Positions 38,575 through 50,404 of a stretch of 64,000 bases of DNA are shown here, piece after piece. The stretch lies in contig WWBZ02000001.1 of NCBI GenBank assembly GCA_011503125.2, forward strand, positions 2,356,001 to 2,420,000. The letters run 5' to 3'. The translations under genes were made by a program, and so were the position numbers. The stretch comes from Botryosphaeria dothidea (taxonomy: Eukaryota; Ascomycota; Dothideomycetes; Botryosphaeriales; Botryosphaeriaceae). How positions within the stretch are numbered: the stretch's first letter is position 1; every line of letters starts with the position of its first letter. A model generated the notes under the pieces. The model had not been told where the DNA came from. It did not search any database and worked only from the letters and a program-made list of their open reading frames with translations.

Positions 38575-41500
38575 GGCAGGCTGGGTACTTGACTCGAATG
38601 AGGCTTGGAAGGGAAGCTTGGGATTGGAGCTTGTAAAGAGAAGCTTGGGGGAGAGTCTTGGTGGTTGAGGGAAGCTAATGAGAAGCTCGTAAGAGCGAAG
38701 ACAAGAGGCTTGGAGCGGGCGCGCAGGAGCTTATAGCTGGGCGAAGGCAGATCTCCCGCACTACTCGAGAAAAAAAATGCGCGCAATCGCAAAATCGACA
38801 CGACAAGCGCGTTGTATAACGAGATTGGGTAACGCGTAGGAATGACGGGTGGGCTGGCGGGAGAGCCTGACGGGCCAAGAGCGAGGATAAGTATGCGGCC
38901 AAGAGGTGGAGTTCTGTACACGTACCGCTTTCTGATAGCTTCTGGGAGGCGCAGCCCGAAGCATTGAGGAAATTCTTACGACGGAGCTTCTTTGCATTGA
39001 CGAGCTTCTTGGCATACATCATGTGCCTGGGGTAGCGTGGTCTGCCAATGCCGATACTGTTTGTATCCACGCCGCTTTGATTCGCTGGCTGCCGACGCAT
39101 GAAGCACCGTACGCTTCAGGTAGGCCCGCGGCAATCTAGAACTGTTTGCACTGCCCCCTCCACAGCTGCCGTGCCAGCCATTTTGTCGCAAGATAGACGC
39201 CTTCACCGCCAGGTTGACTTCACGGCTGCTTCACCGGACCGCCGCCGTGGTCGCCGTCCGTTTGTGGTTGGTGCGGGGTATGTATAGAGCAAGCCGCGCG
39301 ACACCGGTCAGAGTTGACCTTTCGGCTTTCAATGAAACGACTGGATCTGTGAGCGGAAACACATCGGCCCCGTGTCCTGGTTCTGTCCCCACCAGCCATT
39401 GCCCCCAGTGCGATAAGAGCCATTTTATCGCAAGGTCCGCCAGCACACCCAAAGCCGATCCGTCTGCGGTTGGCAGACACACCGCATTAGGATCCAAGCT
39501 GTACTCTGCCCATCATTCGGAGCGTTTACCGATCCACGGGAGGTTCGGACTACACAGTCCATGCTCTGGTGAGGCTCTTGCTTCTGAGCCTCGTCAGTCC
39601 CAGAATTTTAAGTAGGACGAGGAGGAGCCAAATTGAGAGCGTCTTGGGCAATTATGCGCGGCAGCGGTCTGTGATAGGTTTCCGTTCATAACGTATAGTA
39701 TCATTTTCAGACTAGGCAAGGCCGGGGGAGGACGGCCTTGGAAATTGGCGTGTTTGATATTGTTGGAGCCGAGAAAAGAGCCGCGAAATCATCGGGACTA
39801 TTGAGTTGATAGTAGATAATACTGACAGTCGTAGCGCATTGACTTGAACGCCCTGAGTGGAGTGAAACAGCGATGGGCAGAGCGACCGTGCGAAAGAGCT
39901 CATCAGGGTCGGCAAATCTTTCCACATGAAGATATGGGCTCCACTTCAGGGAATTGGGGGAAGAATGGGTCTGTGAAATTGGTTGAATTGACGCGCAAGT
40001 ACACCAGCCAGATTTTTGCATGCTAAGCCGTTTCATGTCAACGAGCTATATTCTTACCGCCGGTGTCAGTGTGGTGATGGTTATGTTTCTGCTTGCCAGG
40101 GAAATCTGTTGGTAGCTTACCTCTTGCACCAGGCTCGATATTATAACATTCTTCAATATGAGTTCCGGAGTCCCATGTGCCATTAAATATTCTAGACATT
40201 GCTCATTGGGATCAAATTCACAGGCCGGTGGACCAGAATCTAGTCTCGAAGAGTAGGGTTTTCTTCTTTTCAACGGTCAGACCTTTTGTGTAAGAGAGAT
40301 GATGTGAGCAAGTCTGAGATGAGACGGGTAATAGGCCGCGTGACAGCGCGAAATCGGTCAGGAGAACAAAGAAAGTCGCATTGTTGATGAGGAGTGCAGA
40401 AATGCTTGCATTCTGGATCGGACAGTATGTTGGTGGGGTGGTTGGGGTCAAAGGAGGACTCGAGTGATGTCATTCTGGGTTGCTGCGACGTTTCAGGATG
40501 AGAGGCGATGAAGTTGTGAGAAAGTCGATGGACGGGTCGCTATTTTCTGCGTTAGGGCTATCAACGAGAGGTGCATTAAGACGGGCTGCAGTTGACGATG
40601 GAGCGGTGCAAGCATGAACAGTGATTGATTTATCAGTGCACTGTGCGCATGTCAACGACGAATGATGACAGGCGACGGATGCTTGAAGGGCAAGCGGCGG
40701 GGGTGGAGGCGGGAAGGAATGGAGGCAAGCGAGACACCCATCGCTGCTTCCTCCGATCCCTCCACCACTCAACCTCCAAAAATTCATCAAGCAACCACAC
40801 AACATCGGACCTCTTGCCGGATAGTTCGCACATTTCCCCACGTTGCTATCTACGGGTGCAACAAGAAAAGGCTGGGCTCCGCGCCTTATCTACGATCGAG
40901 TACTACTTTCGCCCAGAACAGCAGCCACGATGCCTGAGTATCCAAGTGCAGCGCTGGATGGAAGCCCTGCATGGACATGAAACGCGCGCCGTGCTGGTCG
41001 AGTTGAGCCAGCTGGCCTATAGCGGCACAATGTGCGTCGGATTGCGGAGAAGCTCGCAGACACACATCAGCGGCCCCAACTCTCCGAACTCGCCAAGCTC
41101 TCCATCGCCTGCACCTTGAACCTTTTTGCGACTTCCTCCCGTTCAACTCAGCCATCCGCTGCTCTCAGGGCCTTGCTCCGATTGGTCATCCTATCTTGGA
41201 GAACAGGAAATTGGAGAACCGAAAGACTTTCCCCGCCATGCCGCCTTTCGGTCTCTCTTTAGTATCGGCTTCCCGACGCCTTTCCCGGGATGAAGCTCTG
41301 CCACATCTGGCGCTTAATCATCCTTTCTGACATGGCGCACGGCGCCTCCCACCCCCGGCCAACGCAGCGGCCGACACAGTCAGAATCAGCAAAAGTAAGC
41401 TTAACAACACCGCTCTGCGAACCATGAGCCGTCATTGTTCCCCCTCTTACAGCCCTGCTTCATGCCGTGCGACAATCGTAGACCTTTCCAGTTGACCAGC

Positions 41501-41774
41501 TCAAACCTTGCCATCATCGCTTCCTGGCTCACCTATGCCCAGAGTGATAAGCCTTTGGCTCCACATCTCCGATGTGCCGTGGCCTTCTTCATGTGGCCCT
41601 CTGCTTTTCTTATTCGTCTCGTCTATTTATTCAGGCGATGACTGATCTGTCGCACGCTCACCCTTTCAATTCAGACATATATATCGCTGCACAGCCCCCA
41701 TTGCAGACCATCTGAAACACTCCGTCTGGGAATACCCTTTGTTATTCACTTGTTTGCGCACTGCCATCTTCAGC
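38575..41774. other. Divergent intergenic region, 3.2 kb
   Basis: The interval separates the leftward CDF gene from the rightward MFS gene. A 16-base element AGCCATTTT(G/A)TCGCAAG occurs twice (about 39176 and 39418). A possible remnant of a minus-strand gene around 39700-40470, with a good-looking GTAAGC donor near 40120, could not be assembled into a protein. A frame at 40625-41119 has no domain. No gene is called. Confidence 0.4.
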
Positions 41775-43523
41775 ATGGCTTCGTCGGGCGAAAAACAAGT
41801 AACCACGCAGAGGCACACTGCTCCTGCCCCTTCTGAACTGGAACGAGGTGTGACAACCCCAAATTCCGAGGAGCTTATTCTTGCCAAGGATGGAACTGTG
41901 CTGGTTCCTCAGCCGTCATCCAGTCCAGATGACCCATTGAACTGGAGCTGGACCAAGAAACATGTGGTTCTCTGCGCTTTGATTCCAGGTTGTCTTCTCT
42001 CCGACTGGGCCTTGACTTGGGGCTCTGTACTGTTTCAATTGCAAGCACCAGAGTGGTGAGAACTTAGCTTTCCCTCTTAGTTTCGTTGAAAGCAAACCTC
42101 TAACACTCGCCTTCAGGCGCATGTCCGTCACGGCAGTCTCGCAGTCAATGAGCCCAGGCATATTTATGCAAGGCCCTGGGGGTATTTTGGCTGTGCCCTT
42201 GTGCCAGCGCTACGGACGGTAAGACACCCTTCCAAGAACAAGCCGCTGTACTGATACATTCGTAGTCTCCCAGTCCTCTTCTGGTCTCAGCTCTTGTCAT
42301 TGATAGTGACTATCGGAGCGACCTTCGCCGATAGCTACGCTTCCTTCACAGCAATGCGCACTTTGCAAGGCTTCTTCGGTGCAGCGCCGCAAGTCATCGG
42401 CCTCTCCATCATTCATGACATGTTCTTTTTCCACGAGCGAGCTCGCAAGATCAATATCTGGGCTGCATCCTTCCTGATCGGGCCATACCTTGGCCCTTTC
42501 ATATCCAGCCTAATTATCTCAAAGCTCAACTGGCGCGAGGACTTCGGAGTCTTGGCCGGTTTCTACGGCCTGAGCCTGCTGATGGTCGTGTTCCTTGGCG
42601 ATGAGACGCTCTATGACCGCAATAAAGCGGGAGAGAAACCCAGGAACAGGTCAATCCTTCGCCAAGTTTCCCTACTACTTGGCGTCGAGGGCGCGCGTGT
42701 GAGTGGCCGTCCCGGACTCTGGACGGTGACCAAGCACCAATACTCCCTCCTTGCCAGGCCGTACCTCTTTGCTCCGAGTAAGTGGCACAAACCCCCTTCT
42801 GTTACTATCCATTGACCACCAATCCAGCCGCCTTCTTCGTTATGCCACTGACGATGTGGACGATCGGCCTGGTCAGCACCATCTCTCAATTCGTCCTGCC
42901 ACCGCCTCCTCCCATGGGCCACGGCTACGGCTTTTCCTACGTTGCGCTGGCCATGATTTACTTCGCGCCCATGATCGGCACCGTCCTCGCAGAGATCTGG
43001 GGTCACTGGTTCAACGACTTCATCGCCGCGCGCTACATGGCACGTCATGGTGGCATCCACCTGCCGGAAAATCGTCTCAACGGCGTTTACGTTCCTGTCA
43101 TCATTGGCGTTGGTGGCCTGGTGCTCTTTGGAGAGACCCTTGAGCACCACCTCTCCTGGGTGGGCCTAGCGTTTGGTTGGGTAAGTCTCCCTGTTCCCTT
43201 CATACTATCCGCGTTCTGACAGGTAAATGCAGGGAATGACCTGCTTCGCCACTCTCGGCGCTATGACTGCCATCTCTGCCTACGTACTTGATTGCTTCCC
43301 GCAGCACGCTGCGCCTGCTTCCGCTTGGATTAACTTCTGGCGCGTCATCGGCGGCTTTACTGTGCTTTATTTCCAGATGGACTGGGTCACTCTCAATGGT
43401 CCCGCCGTCACTTTCGGCTGCCAGGCTGCCATCATTGCCGGTGCTACTTTTGCTGTGACAGCGACACAGATTTGGGGCAAGAAGTGGAGAGCCAAGTGGC
43501 CGGCGCCGGCGGCGGAGAATTAG
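41775..43523 (+). CDS. MFS transporter, proton-antiporter (DHA1-like) type
   Basis: Five exons: 41775..42055, 42117..42218, 42266..42777, 42828..43180 and 43233..43523, with introns of 47-61 bp and GTGAGA/GTAAGT-type donors, giving 512 aa. The N-terminus is cytosolic and includes the fungal MFS block DDPLNWSWTKKHVVL before TM1. TM4-5 carries RTLQGFFGAAPQVIG, and the cytosolic loop 2-3 has CQRYGRLPVLFW. The central loop is about 60 residues (DETLYDRNKAGE onward). The C-terminal half has TMs such as FFVMPLTMWTIGLVSTISQF and ends KKWRAKWPAPAAEN. The family moves drugs, polyamines or small organic molecules across the plasma membrane. Substrate is unknown. No biosynthetic cluster is visible nearby. 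Confidence 0.88.
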
Positions 43524-44424
43524 CGAGAAGCAGTCATTCGTATGTGGATACTTTGAAAGAAGGGATGCATTTGGTCGAGGGTTGAGTGTCATGGCTCGTG
43601 TGGATTTGAGAATTCCGAAGAGCCGAGTGGGTCTGGTAGTTCGCTAAGAATGGTATCCTGGGTGGGCGGAAAAGTGAGAGGTCTGCTCTTCAGCGTAGCT
43701 TGCGCGAGGTTGCTTTCCATTGGATCGTGTCTTCGCCGAACGTGGGGTTTGTGCAACTCGGGAGAGTCTATTGTTTATTGTGGCTTGGCAGGTTATTGGA
43801 TGAGCACCCAGAGCCGATCTAGGCATCTGACCATTGTTCTTCACAGAAATGGCGTCTGCCGTGATGCATGATATCAGTGCGGATTGAAGAACTGTGCAAC
43901 CTCTGTCTTGCCCTCCTACAACGGGATATGCCTCCGAAATTGCCTCCTTGCTGAATTTCCGATTGCGTGGGTTCAGCTTCAACGTTCCCAGGGCACAAGA
44001 ATAAGCCCATGACGCTAGTCGGTTTATGTGTAGTACATTTCCGTTCGCGGAAGTTTAGTTGAGAATTCCAAACGCTTAAGCCCCGGTTGCTTATAGGCTA
44101 CCGTCGGACGGTCCCGAAAAGATTCCCCCGCTACTTTCCGTCGCCACAGGACGAGAGTTGCTATCAAGGGAGTTTCCGCATTCGGAAATCACTAACGTCC
44201 AAGGCCTGGGCACTTTCAGAGCCCTGTTGAATCCAGACCACTGACGTAAAGCAAAGAACTCCGGTATGATGGAAATGTTCTCCGCCGCTTGTCTGCTGGT
44301 GTTTTGGTATAAGAGCAGTGCTGGTTGCACGACTTGTCTCGACATCACAATCGCTTTGACAGCTATCATCACAATCATCACAATCACTTCAACGCTCCTT
44401 CGTTGAACACAAAGAGTAGCCAAG
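43524..44424. other. Intergenic, 0.9 kb
   Basis: MFS 3' UTR and promoter of the mucin-like secreted protein. Just upstream of the latter, a run of ATCACAATC-type repeats (about 44364-44390) lies in the likely 5' leader. No gene is seen. Confidence 0.45.
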
Positions 44425-45675
44425 ATGCTCCACTCTCTCATCCTCCTCGGCTCCGTCCACGCCGCGGCTGTTGCCGCTGCCGGCTGCAGCCCGCAATACA
44501 ACATGATCGCCGACTGGGTTGACAACTTCCAGCCCGCTGTGGCTTGGTGTGCCAACCAAGTCAGCGTCCCCACGAGCACTGTGATCGTCACCACGACGCT
44601 CCGCCGGCAGAAGCGTGATGCCACTTCCACGACCACCGGCATCCTCACTTCTTCGCCCGCCACCCCCATCGTCCTCGCTCCTGTAGCGGTGTCAAACCTC
44701 CTCCATCAGACAACCACCACCAAACAAAAGCCGCGCCCCGCCATCGCTGCGATTGCGCCGAACGCCAAGGTCCGCAGGCAGTTCGGCTCGAGCTGGGGGC
44801 GGTACTTCTACAACTGGATGCAGCAGAACTCGGACAACCCGGCGATTCAAGGCGTGTGCTCGTGCATCGTCGACCCGGTGACGAAGACACTCACTTCCAC
44901 CGTTCTGCCGCCAGCGGCACCCACCACCAGCAGCGTAAGCAAACCACCGCTCCTCACTCCAAACCATCGCTCCGTATGCTGACTTCCCACACAGACTCGC
45001 ACCACATCTTCCTCTTCCTCCTCCACCAGGACCTCGACCACGCCCACGTCCACGTCCACGTCCACGTCCACAACCAGCCGCACCAGCACCAGCACCTCCA
45101 CGAGCAGCAGCAGCAGCAGCACCAGCACCTCCACCTCTTCCACCTCCACGCGCCCCACGCAGCCCTCCAACCCGCCGCCCAACCCGCCGCCCACCTCCGC
45201 GGTCCCCTCCATCCCGGCCACCTCTGCAATCCCTTCCATCCCAGCCACCTCGGCGATCCCCTCGCTCTCCCTCACCTCCGCAGTCCCCTCGCTCCCGCTC
45301 ACCTCCGCCGCGCCCTCGCTGCCCGCGACCTCTGCGATCCCGACGACCAACCCGCTCGCCGGCACCGCCTGCGCCAACGGCGCGTACACCGGCACGGGCG
45401 CGTGCCTGTGCGACTACACGGTCGTGTGCGGGTACACGGGCAACTGCGGCGCGGCCAACCAGACGGTCGTGGCGGCCGCGGCGTCGTGGCAGGCGTGCGC
45501 GCAGGCGTGCGACAACAACAGCGCGTGCTCTGCGTGGACGTACGTGTACGGCACCGGCCTGTGCACCGAGGTCGTCGACCCAGACTGCGACACCAACGGC
45601 TTCAACGCGGTGCCCGAGAGCGACGCCGTGCTGGGCGTGTACACGGGCGGGTGCACCGGCACCTGCTTGGTCTAG
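44425..45675 (+). CDS. Secreted mucin-like protein with PAN/Apple-like C-terminal domain
   Basis: Two exons, 44425..44934 and 44995..45675, with a 60-bp GTAAGC intron, giving 396 aa. It begins with a signal peptide (MLHSLILLGSVHAAAVAAAG). The N-terminal part has Cys pairs and two dibasic Kex2-like sites (LRRQKR near 60, KVRRQ near 115). The second exon starts with a Ser/Thr tract encoded by CGTCCA- and CAG-type microsatellites, then five to six copies of a 10-11 residue unit of the form TSAxPSxPA, suited to O-mannosylation. The last 100 residues are Cys-rich (WQACAQACDNNSACSAWTYV), resembling PAN/Apple carbohydrate- or protein-binding modules. No GPI signal is evident at the end (GCTGTCLV). 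A cell-surface or matrix adhesin-like role is inferred. Confidence 0.8.
45040..45123 (+). repeat. Coding microsatellites in the mucin-like gene
   Basis: A 6-bp unit (CCACGT) repeats about 4.5 times at 45043-45071, and a CAG run lies at about 45104-45120. Both keep the frame and encode Ser/Thr. Length variation between isolates is expected. Confidence 0.85.
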
Positions 45676-45862
45676 AGCGAAAGGTCGAGAATGAGTAGGG
45701 AAATACGGTTTGACGATTGTGGGGTTGTTACGATGAGGTTTGCAACAGTATTTGGGGAGAAACGTGGGGAGAGAATGAATGAATACTGTATGATTATTGT
45801 TTTATGCTAGGTAACGATTACGAACGAATTCAGTCCTTTTTAATTCAGTACTTTGTGTGTCC

Positions 45863-47711
45863 TTATGATGATGCCTGGATGCCCACGCCCGCGGCTCTCT
45901 TTCCTTCGACGAACATGACGGGGGGTGTGAAGTGTTGCTTGCCGTGCACGAGGTAGGTGACGATGCTGAGCACAATGACCGCAGCCCAGATGGCGGGTGC
46001 CCAGTTGGCGTCGGCCGTCGTGACGGGCAGCGCCGTCGGGAAGCAGCTGAAGACGATGACGAAGAAGGAGTAGCAGAAGGCGAAGGCGTTGATGGGTAGG
46101 CCGAGCTTGCCGAGCGACCAGCGCGCATGAGGAAGCTCTTGGCCGCGGATGCGACGAAGGAGCACGCAGCCGATGGAGAGCATGTAGGTGGAGAGCAGCG
46201 CGAGGAGGGAGAGCGAGACTATGATGTTGAAGGCGAGCGTGGAGCCGAGGTTGACGAGGCATAAAATGCCAGCGCCGACGGAAGAGAGGTAGACGGCGTT
46301 GAAGGGGATGTCGTATTTGCGGTTCATCTAGTAGGGACAAGTCAGTGTCTCGGAGGGACATCAACAACAGTGGTCGGCGTACGTGAGAGATCCAGCTTGA
46401 ACACGGAAATCCCTTGTCTCTGGAAAAGGCCCAAAGTTCTCTCGACACGGTAGCGAGGGTGGTGATGTTTCCAGCAAAGATGAGGAAAAGGAGAAGAATG
46501 GTCATAAACAATGACACCCCCGTTGAACCGGTGTTGTTAAAGAGGTTTAGATAAGGAGCATCGGCTTCCAGCGTAGCTTCCAAAGATCCAATACCGAAGA
46601 GCATAGTGATCAACATGACGATACCGAGGAATACATTGATCACGTAAGACCACCACATGGCGCGCGGAACAATCCAAGAAGCGTCCTCAACTTCTTCAGC
46701 TGCAGAGTATCAGCGACCGGAAAGACACTCTTCTGGATGGAGGTGCTTACAGATGTGAACAATGCTGTCAGAACCCAAGTTGCAATACATCACCGTCACC
46801 TGGCTGATCAAGCACGCAGTCCCCATATTGCTCCAGCCGCCACTGTTGACAAACTCGGTGAAAACTTCTTTTCCAGAGTTCAGCGGGCGGCACATTGCCC
46901 AGCAAATGATCATGATGATGAAGAATCCGAGTATGTGCGCAAAGAGAGATGCTGTCTCAAGCATTGGAAGAGAGCCCGCACCCACAGTGTTGAAGCCGAT
47001 GGTGATGATGATCAGCGCAAGCATGATCAGCGTGTACTGCCAATTGGTGAAACCAAAGTCCGGACTGATGACCTCAGCGCAGATCTCAATGAGTGTGGCG
47101 CAAACGAAGCAACTGGACGCAAAGCTCGCCAGCCAACCCAGGGTCGACATCCAGCCGGCCGAATAGCTCAAAAACTTCTGGTACTTCGGGGACGCAAACT
47201 CCGAACACCAGTGGTACTAGGTGCCGTCAGATCCTTTGTCATCGGCATGATTGATTGTGAGGCAGGCTTACCTGACCTCCGCTGGTAGGCGCCATGCTTT
47301 CCATTTCGGCGAGGGAGGCCACGATGGTCGCGTAGCAAGTAACCGTGCCAATGAAGGTCCAGAAAAGTCCAGCGAAGCCACCGTTGATGAAACCAGCAGA
47401 GAGCGAGCTGGAATACCCTTGTTATTATTACTATCCAATTGTGTTGATTGCTGGTTTCTTACACCAGCACAAACTCCCATGTAGCCATGTAAATCGAGAC
47501 GAATCCGAGCGTGGCAAGAAACCCAAAATTTCTCTGCGGTCCAGTCAGCTGAGACCAGCACTGCGAGGTTTCTCCTCCGGACCTTGAACTCTTGCTTCTT
47601 CCCCAAACGCTGCATGTCGCGCACGTCGTTCGCCGTATCTCCCCAGCTACCATCCCCGGTCGCCTCCTCCACCGGGATATTGTTCTTCTCCGTCACCTGC
47701 GGTTCTGCCAT
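45863..47711 (-). CDS. APC-family amino-acid/choline permease (GABA permease type)
   Basis: Six exons on the minus strand: 47711..47583, 47533..47463, 47407..47272, 47216..46751, 46699..46383 and 46327..45863, with introns of 49-55 bp, giving 527 aa. The start ATG at 47711 opens MAEPQVTEKNNIPVEEATG; a longer upstream frame exists but is not needed. Family landmarks of the ACT/GABA-choline permeases are MQRLGKKQEFKRNFGFLATLGF before TM1, EMESMAPTSGGQYHW, SYSAGWMSTLGWLASFA, the block DSIVHISEEVEDASWIVPRAM, and SRDKGFPCSSWISH followed by a conserved Asn-rich segment. Twelve TMs are expected, in the plasma membrane, importing GABA, choline or related amines with protons. The substrate is not determined. 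Confidence 0.9.
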
Positions 47712-48448
47712 GCTGAAAAACAGACAGTCGGCAACGAATGCGCCGACGAAACAATCGCGAAAGGACGTCGGAGATGGAGGAAAGACAACGCGCAAGCGGG
47801 CCGGGAAAGATCGAGTAGGCAAGCTAGATTTAAACGCAAGATCCGCTCGGTTACATGCCTACCTGGTAATCGGGACAATACACCTGCCGTCCAGAGGCGT
47901 TGGGGTTAGGCAAGATAAAGTAAAGCCTATCGGTTGTCGATAAGAGACGCAGCCAATGGGCAGCAAACGGGTCAGTCGCTTATGCTGCGCAGGGAGATCG
48001 AGGGACCTTGCAGTGGCTCCAAGCCTCTCTGTCAGGTGGAGTAGGTATTGCCGCGCCTCTCGGCCGGTCCAGGCCCGCAGACGAGGACCTGGGAGATTCT
48101 TGGAGTTCTTTGCTTTCGATCTTCAGCTGCGGGCGGCCCGGCACTTGTGCAAAAGTGGGGAAATGGCCTTGGGCGCACTGCCTTGGGCGCACTGCCTTTG
48201 CAGACGCCCGACCGCACTAGCTAATCAGCCGCGTAGAAAAAGCACTAAGCTGCAGCAATCTGACATGGGTGGAATGCCGTTGATGATGGAATGTGTCAGC
48301 CCAGCCGATACGTATCAACACCCAGAAGACATGCGGCTACGACACAGGTGTCATTCGTCATTATCGCATTTGGATCCTCTGGTCTGACTCGCTGGAAAAT
48401 CGGGGTATCCGAACAACTGAAACTCCCGCAGAGCACATAGTTGCCAAA
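47712..48448. other. Intergenic with a 14-bp tandem duplication
   Basis: Promoter of the permease and 3' flank of the HET gene (737 bp). The 14-mer CCTTGGGCGCACTG occurs twice in direct succession at 48167-48194. No gene is seen. Confidence 0.5.
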
Positions 48449-50404
48449 CTAAGTTAGCTGGATCGCGTACGCGGCCTCAAGCCGGTGTGCCTGTTCCCCG
48501 CGCATTACTCCTTCAAAATAGCATGCCCCCACCAGTTGGTACCCATCTCTTACGTGCGCTGTCCTCCGCAGCACAACCGGAGCTGGACATCCTCGCAAAA
48601 TCCACATCTCGTCTCCCGCGACCGAAGGCGAAGGAACAAGTGCCAGCGCATCACCCGATCCCTGTGCAATCTGTCTACCGGCCGCATACCGCAAAATGCT
48701 CTGCCTCTCCCTCCACGAATATTGGTAGTCGTCCGGAAATCCATTGTCTTTTGCATGCAACAGATTCAGAATTCGCCCTGTGGTAACAGGTGACAAATGC
48801 GGGTGGCGGGCCGCCGACAATTCCTCTGCTGTCTTGCCCAGCTCCAGATAGTCCGGAGTCTGGGAGTCTCTTCTTTCGCCATCCTGTGTGCTCTGAAAAA
48901 CGCATTGACCCCGTTCTCGCGGGTATTCATGGGGATGCATTGCAGTAATGCGGTCGATAGGCGTGCCAATCACTAAAAGATGCGGCGATGCTGTCCGGGG
49001 CTGGATGGCATGCCTGAACGATCCACATGCTGCCAAGTCATTTTCTCGATCGGGTCCGAAGAGCGTACTGAGCCAGGATGGTTTCGACCAATCCGGGACC
49101 CATGATGGTAAGCTCAGTCGGTTGCTGTTGTAGTACGTGGAGTCGCAGATTCCGAGAACGCTGAGATTTCCGGTCTCCTCAATGACCGCTCGTGTAGCGT
49201 CAGCGTAGACCTGTGCCACAGGCCAAGAATAGTGCGGGTTTATCAGCGCCGCTGCATGTGAATGTAGCCCGAGAAATGCATAGATGACATCTCGTGGGTC
49301 GGAAGCTTGGAAGTTGCCCCTTGCGATCCCATCGCGTAGGTTGTCAAGTATGCAGGAAAACATCGGAATCCCGTTTTTCTCCAATGAATCCCAGAAGTAC
49401 GCCAGAAAGCTTAGCGAACGCAGACCACTTCCCTCCTCCGTGCTATAGCCAACCTTACTGACGATCCTGTCAAGCCTTGGAGCTTCGAGATTTGCGTGTA
49501 CTGCTCTATGGAAATCATTGGGTGATATCTTGGAGTCGCCGATCATCAAGTAGACTTCTTTCGCGAGCAATACTTCTGGCACAATCCAGCACCTAGTGAA
49601 CTAAACAGATTAGCATTCCCAGTCGCCGGATGTTGTGACAACAGGAACACTCACCCAGGGTCGTTCCAACAGCCTAGAAGCCGCCTTAGCCCTTTCCAGG
49701 GCTGATTCTTCCACACATCGATGGCAATAACTTTCGTCCTCCTCATCTGCATCAACATCCATGATATCGCTTCCAATCCCTCGAACCGTACTATGAATGG
49801 AGCACGCGTTCGAAAACTTTTTCTCCAGGTGCGCCTGTAGTTTAGTGACGTCTTTAGTGCCTTCGGCGTGTGCCTCGATTCTGCTCCGGCGGAATGCAAA
49901 GCTCTTTGACCGAGACCCAAGAATATTCACTGTCCCAAGGACGAGATCGGAATCTGCATCCCTTTCACCCAGCCACGCTAGCGTTCTTTTCGCCCTGCTA
50001 AAAATCTCTCCCATCATTGTCACCTGATGGTCGCGCTCCAGCTCGTCATCCTGATTTATGCACAATTGGTCGATCCAAAGGTAGCCGGTCATGGAACTCT
50101 TCTTTAGATATGATAGCAGCTGTATCACTTCTTCGGTGACGGCCAGGGTCTTGTTTCCGGGTAAGAGGCGAATCGTACTTGATCTTGTCGAGCTGCCCCA
50201 TACGTACGAGACCGTCTCGTATTGCGGTGCGTTATCGAGGCTGACAGGTACGATTTCGTACTCTATCAGCCATGGTGCATCTTTCCTTAACGCAAAGTGG
50301 CCTGGATGTAACTTGAGTAGACGGAAGTGACTCGTGCCCTGGAGTGGTGCGTGTCGAAAAGTAGAAGAAACCGGGACGGCCGAGTGATAAATGGGTATCA
50401 TCAT
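48449..50404 (-). CDS. Heterokaryon-incompatibility (HET) domain protein
   Basis: Two exons on the minus strand: 50404..49655 and 49600..48449, with a 54-bp GTGAGT intron, giving 633 aa. The HET domain occupies about residues 60-275, with all three classic blocks: YETVSYVWGSS, GYLWIDQLCINQDDELERDHQV...GEIFSRAKRTLAWLG, and RPWFTRCWIVPEVLLA, the last of which is created by the splice. Using the nearer AG four codons downstream would break the frame, so the acceptor ending TTTAG is chosen. An acidic insert (DIMDVDADEEDE) sits inside the domain. The C-terminal half has no repeat domain (no WD40, ankyrin or NACHT motif seen). HET proteins trigger cell death upon non-self fusion. The exact partner is unknown. 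Confidence 0.92.

Noticed and set aside
39707..40473. Possible spliced minus-strand gene with a GTAAGC donor near 40120
   Set aside because: No acceptor and frame combination gave a continuous protein or a known domain.
44847..45395. Minus-strand repetitive Val/Glu/Gly frame opposite the mucin-like gene
   Set aside because: It mirrors the Ser/Thr/Pro repeats of the real plus-strand gene, which has signal peptide, splice sites and cysteines.
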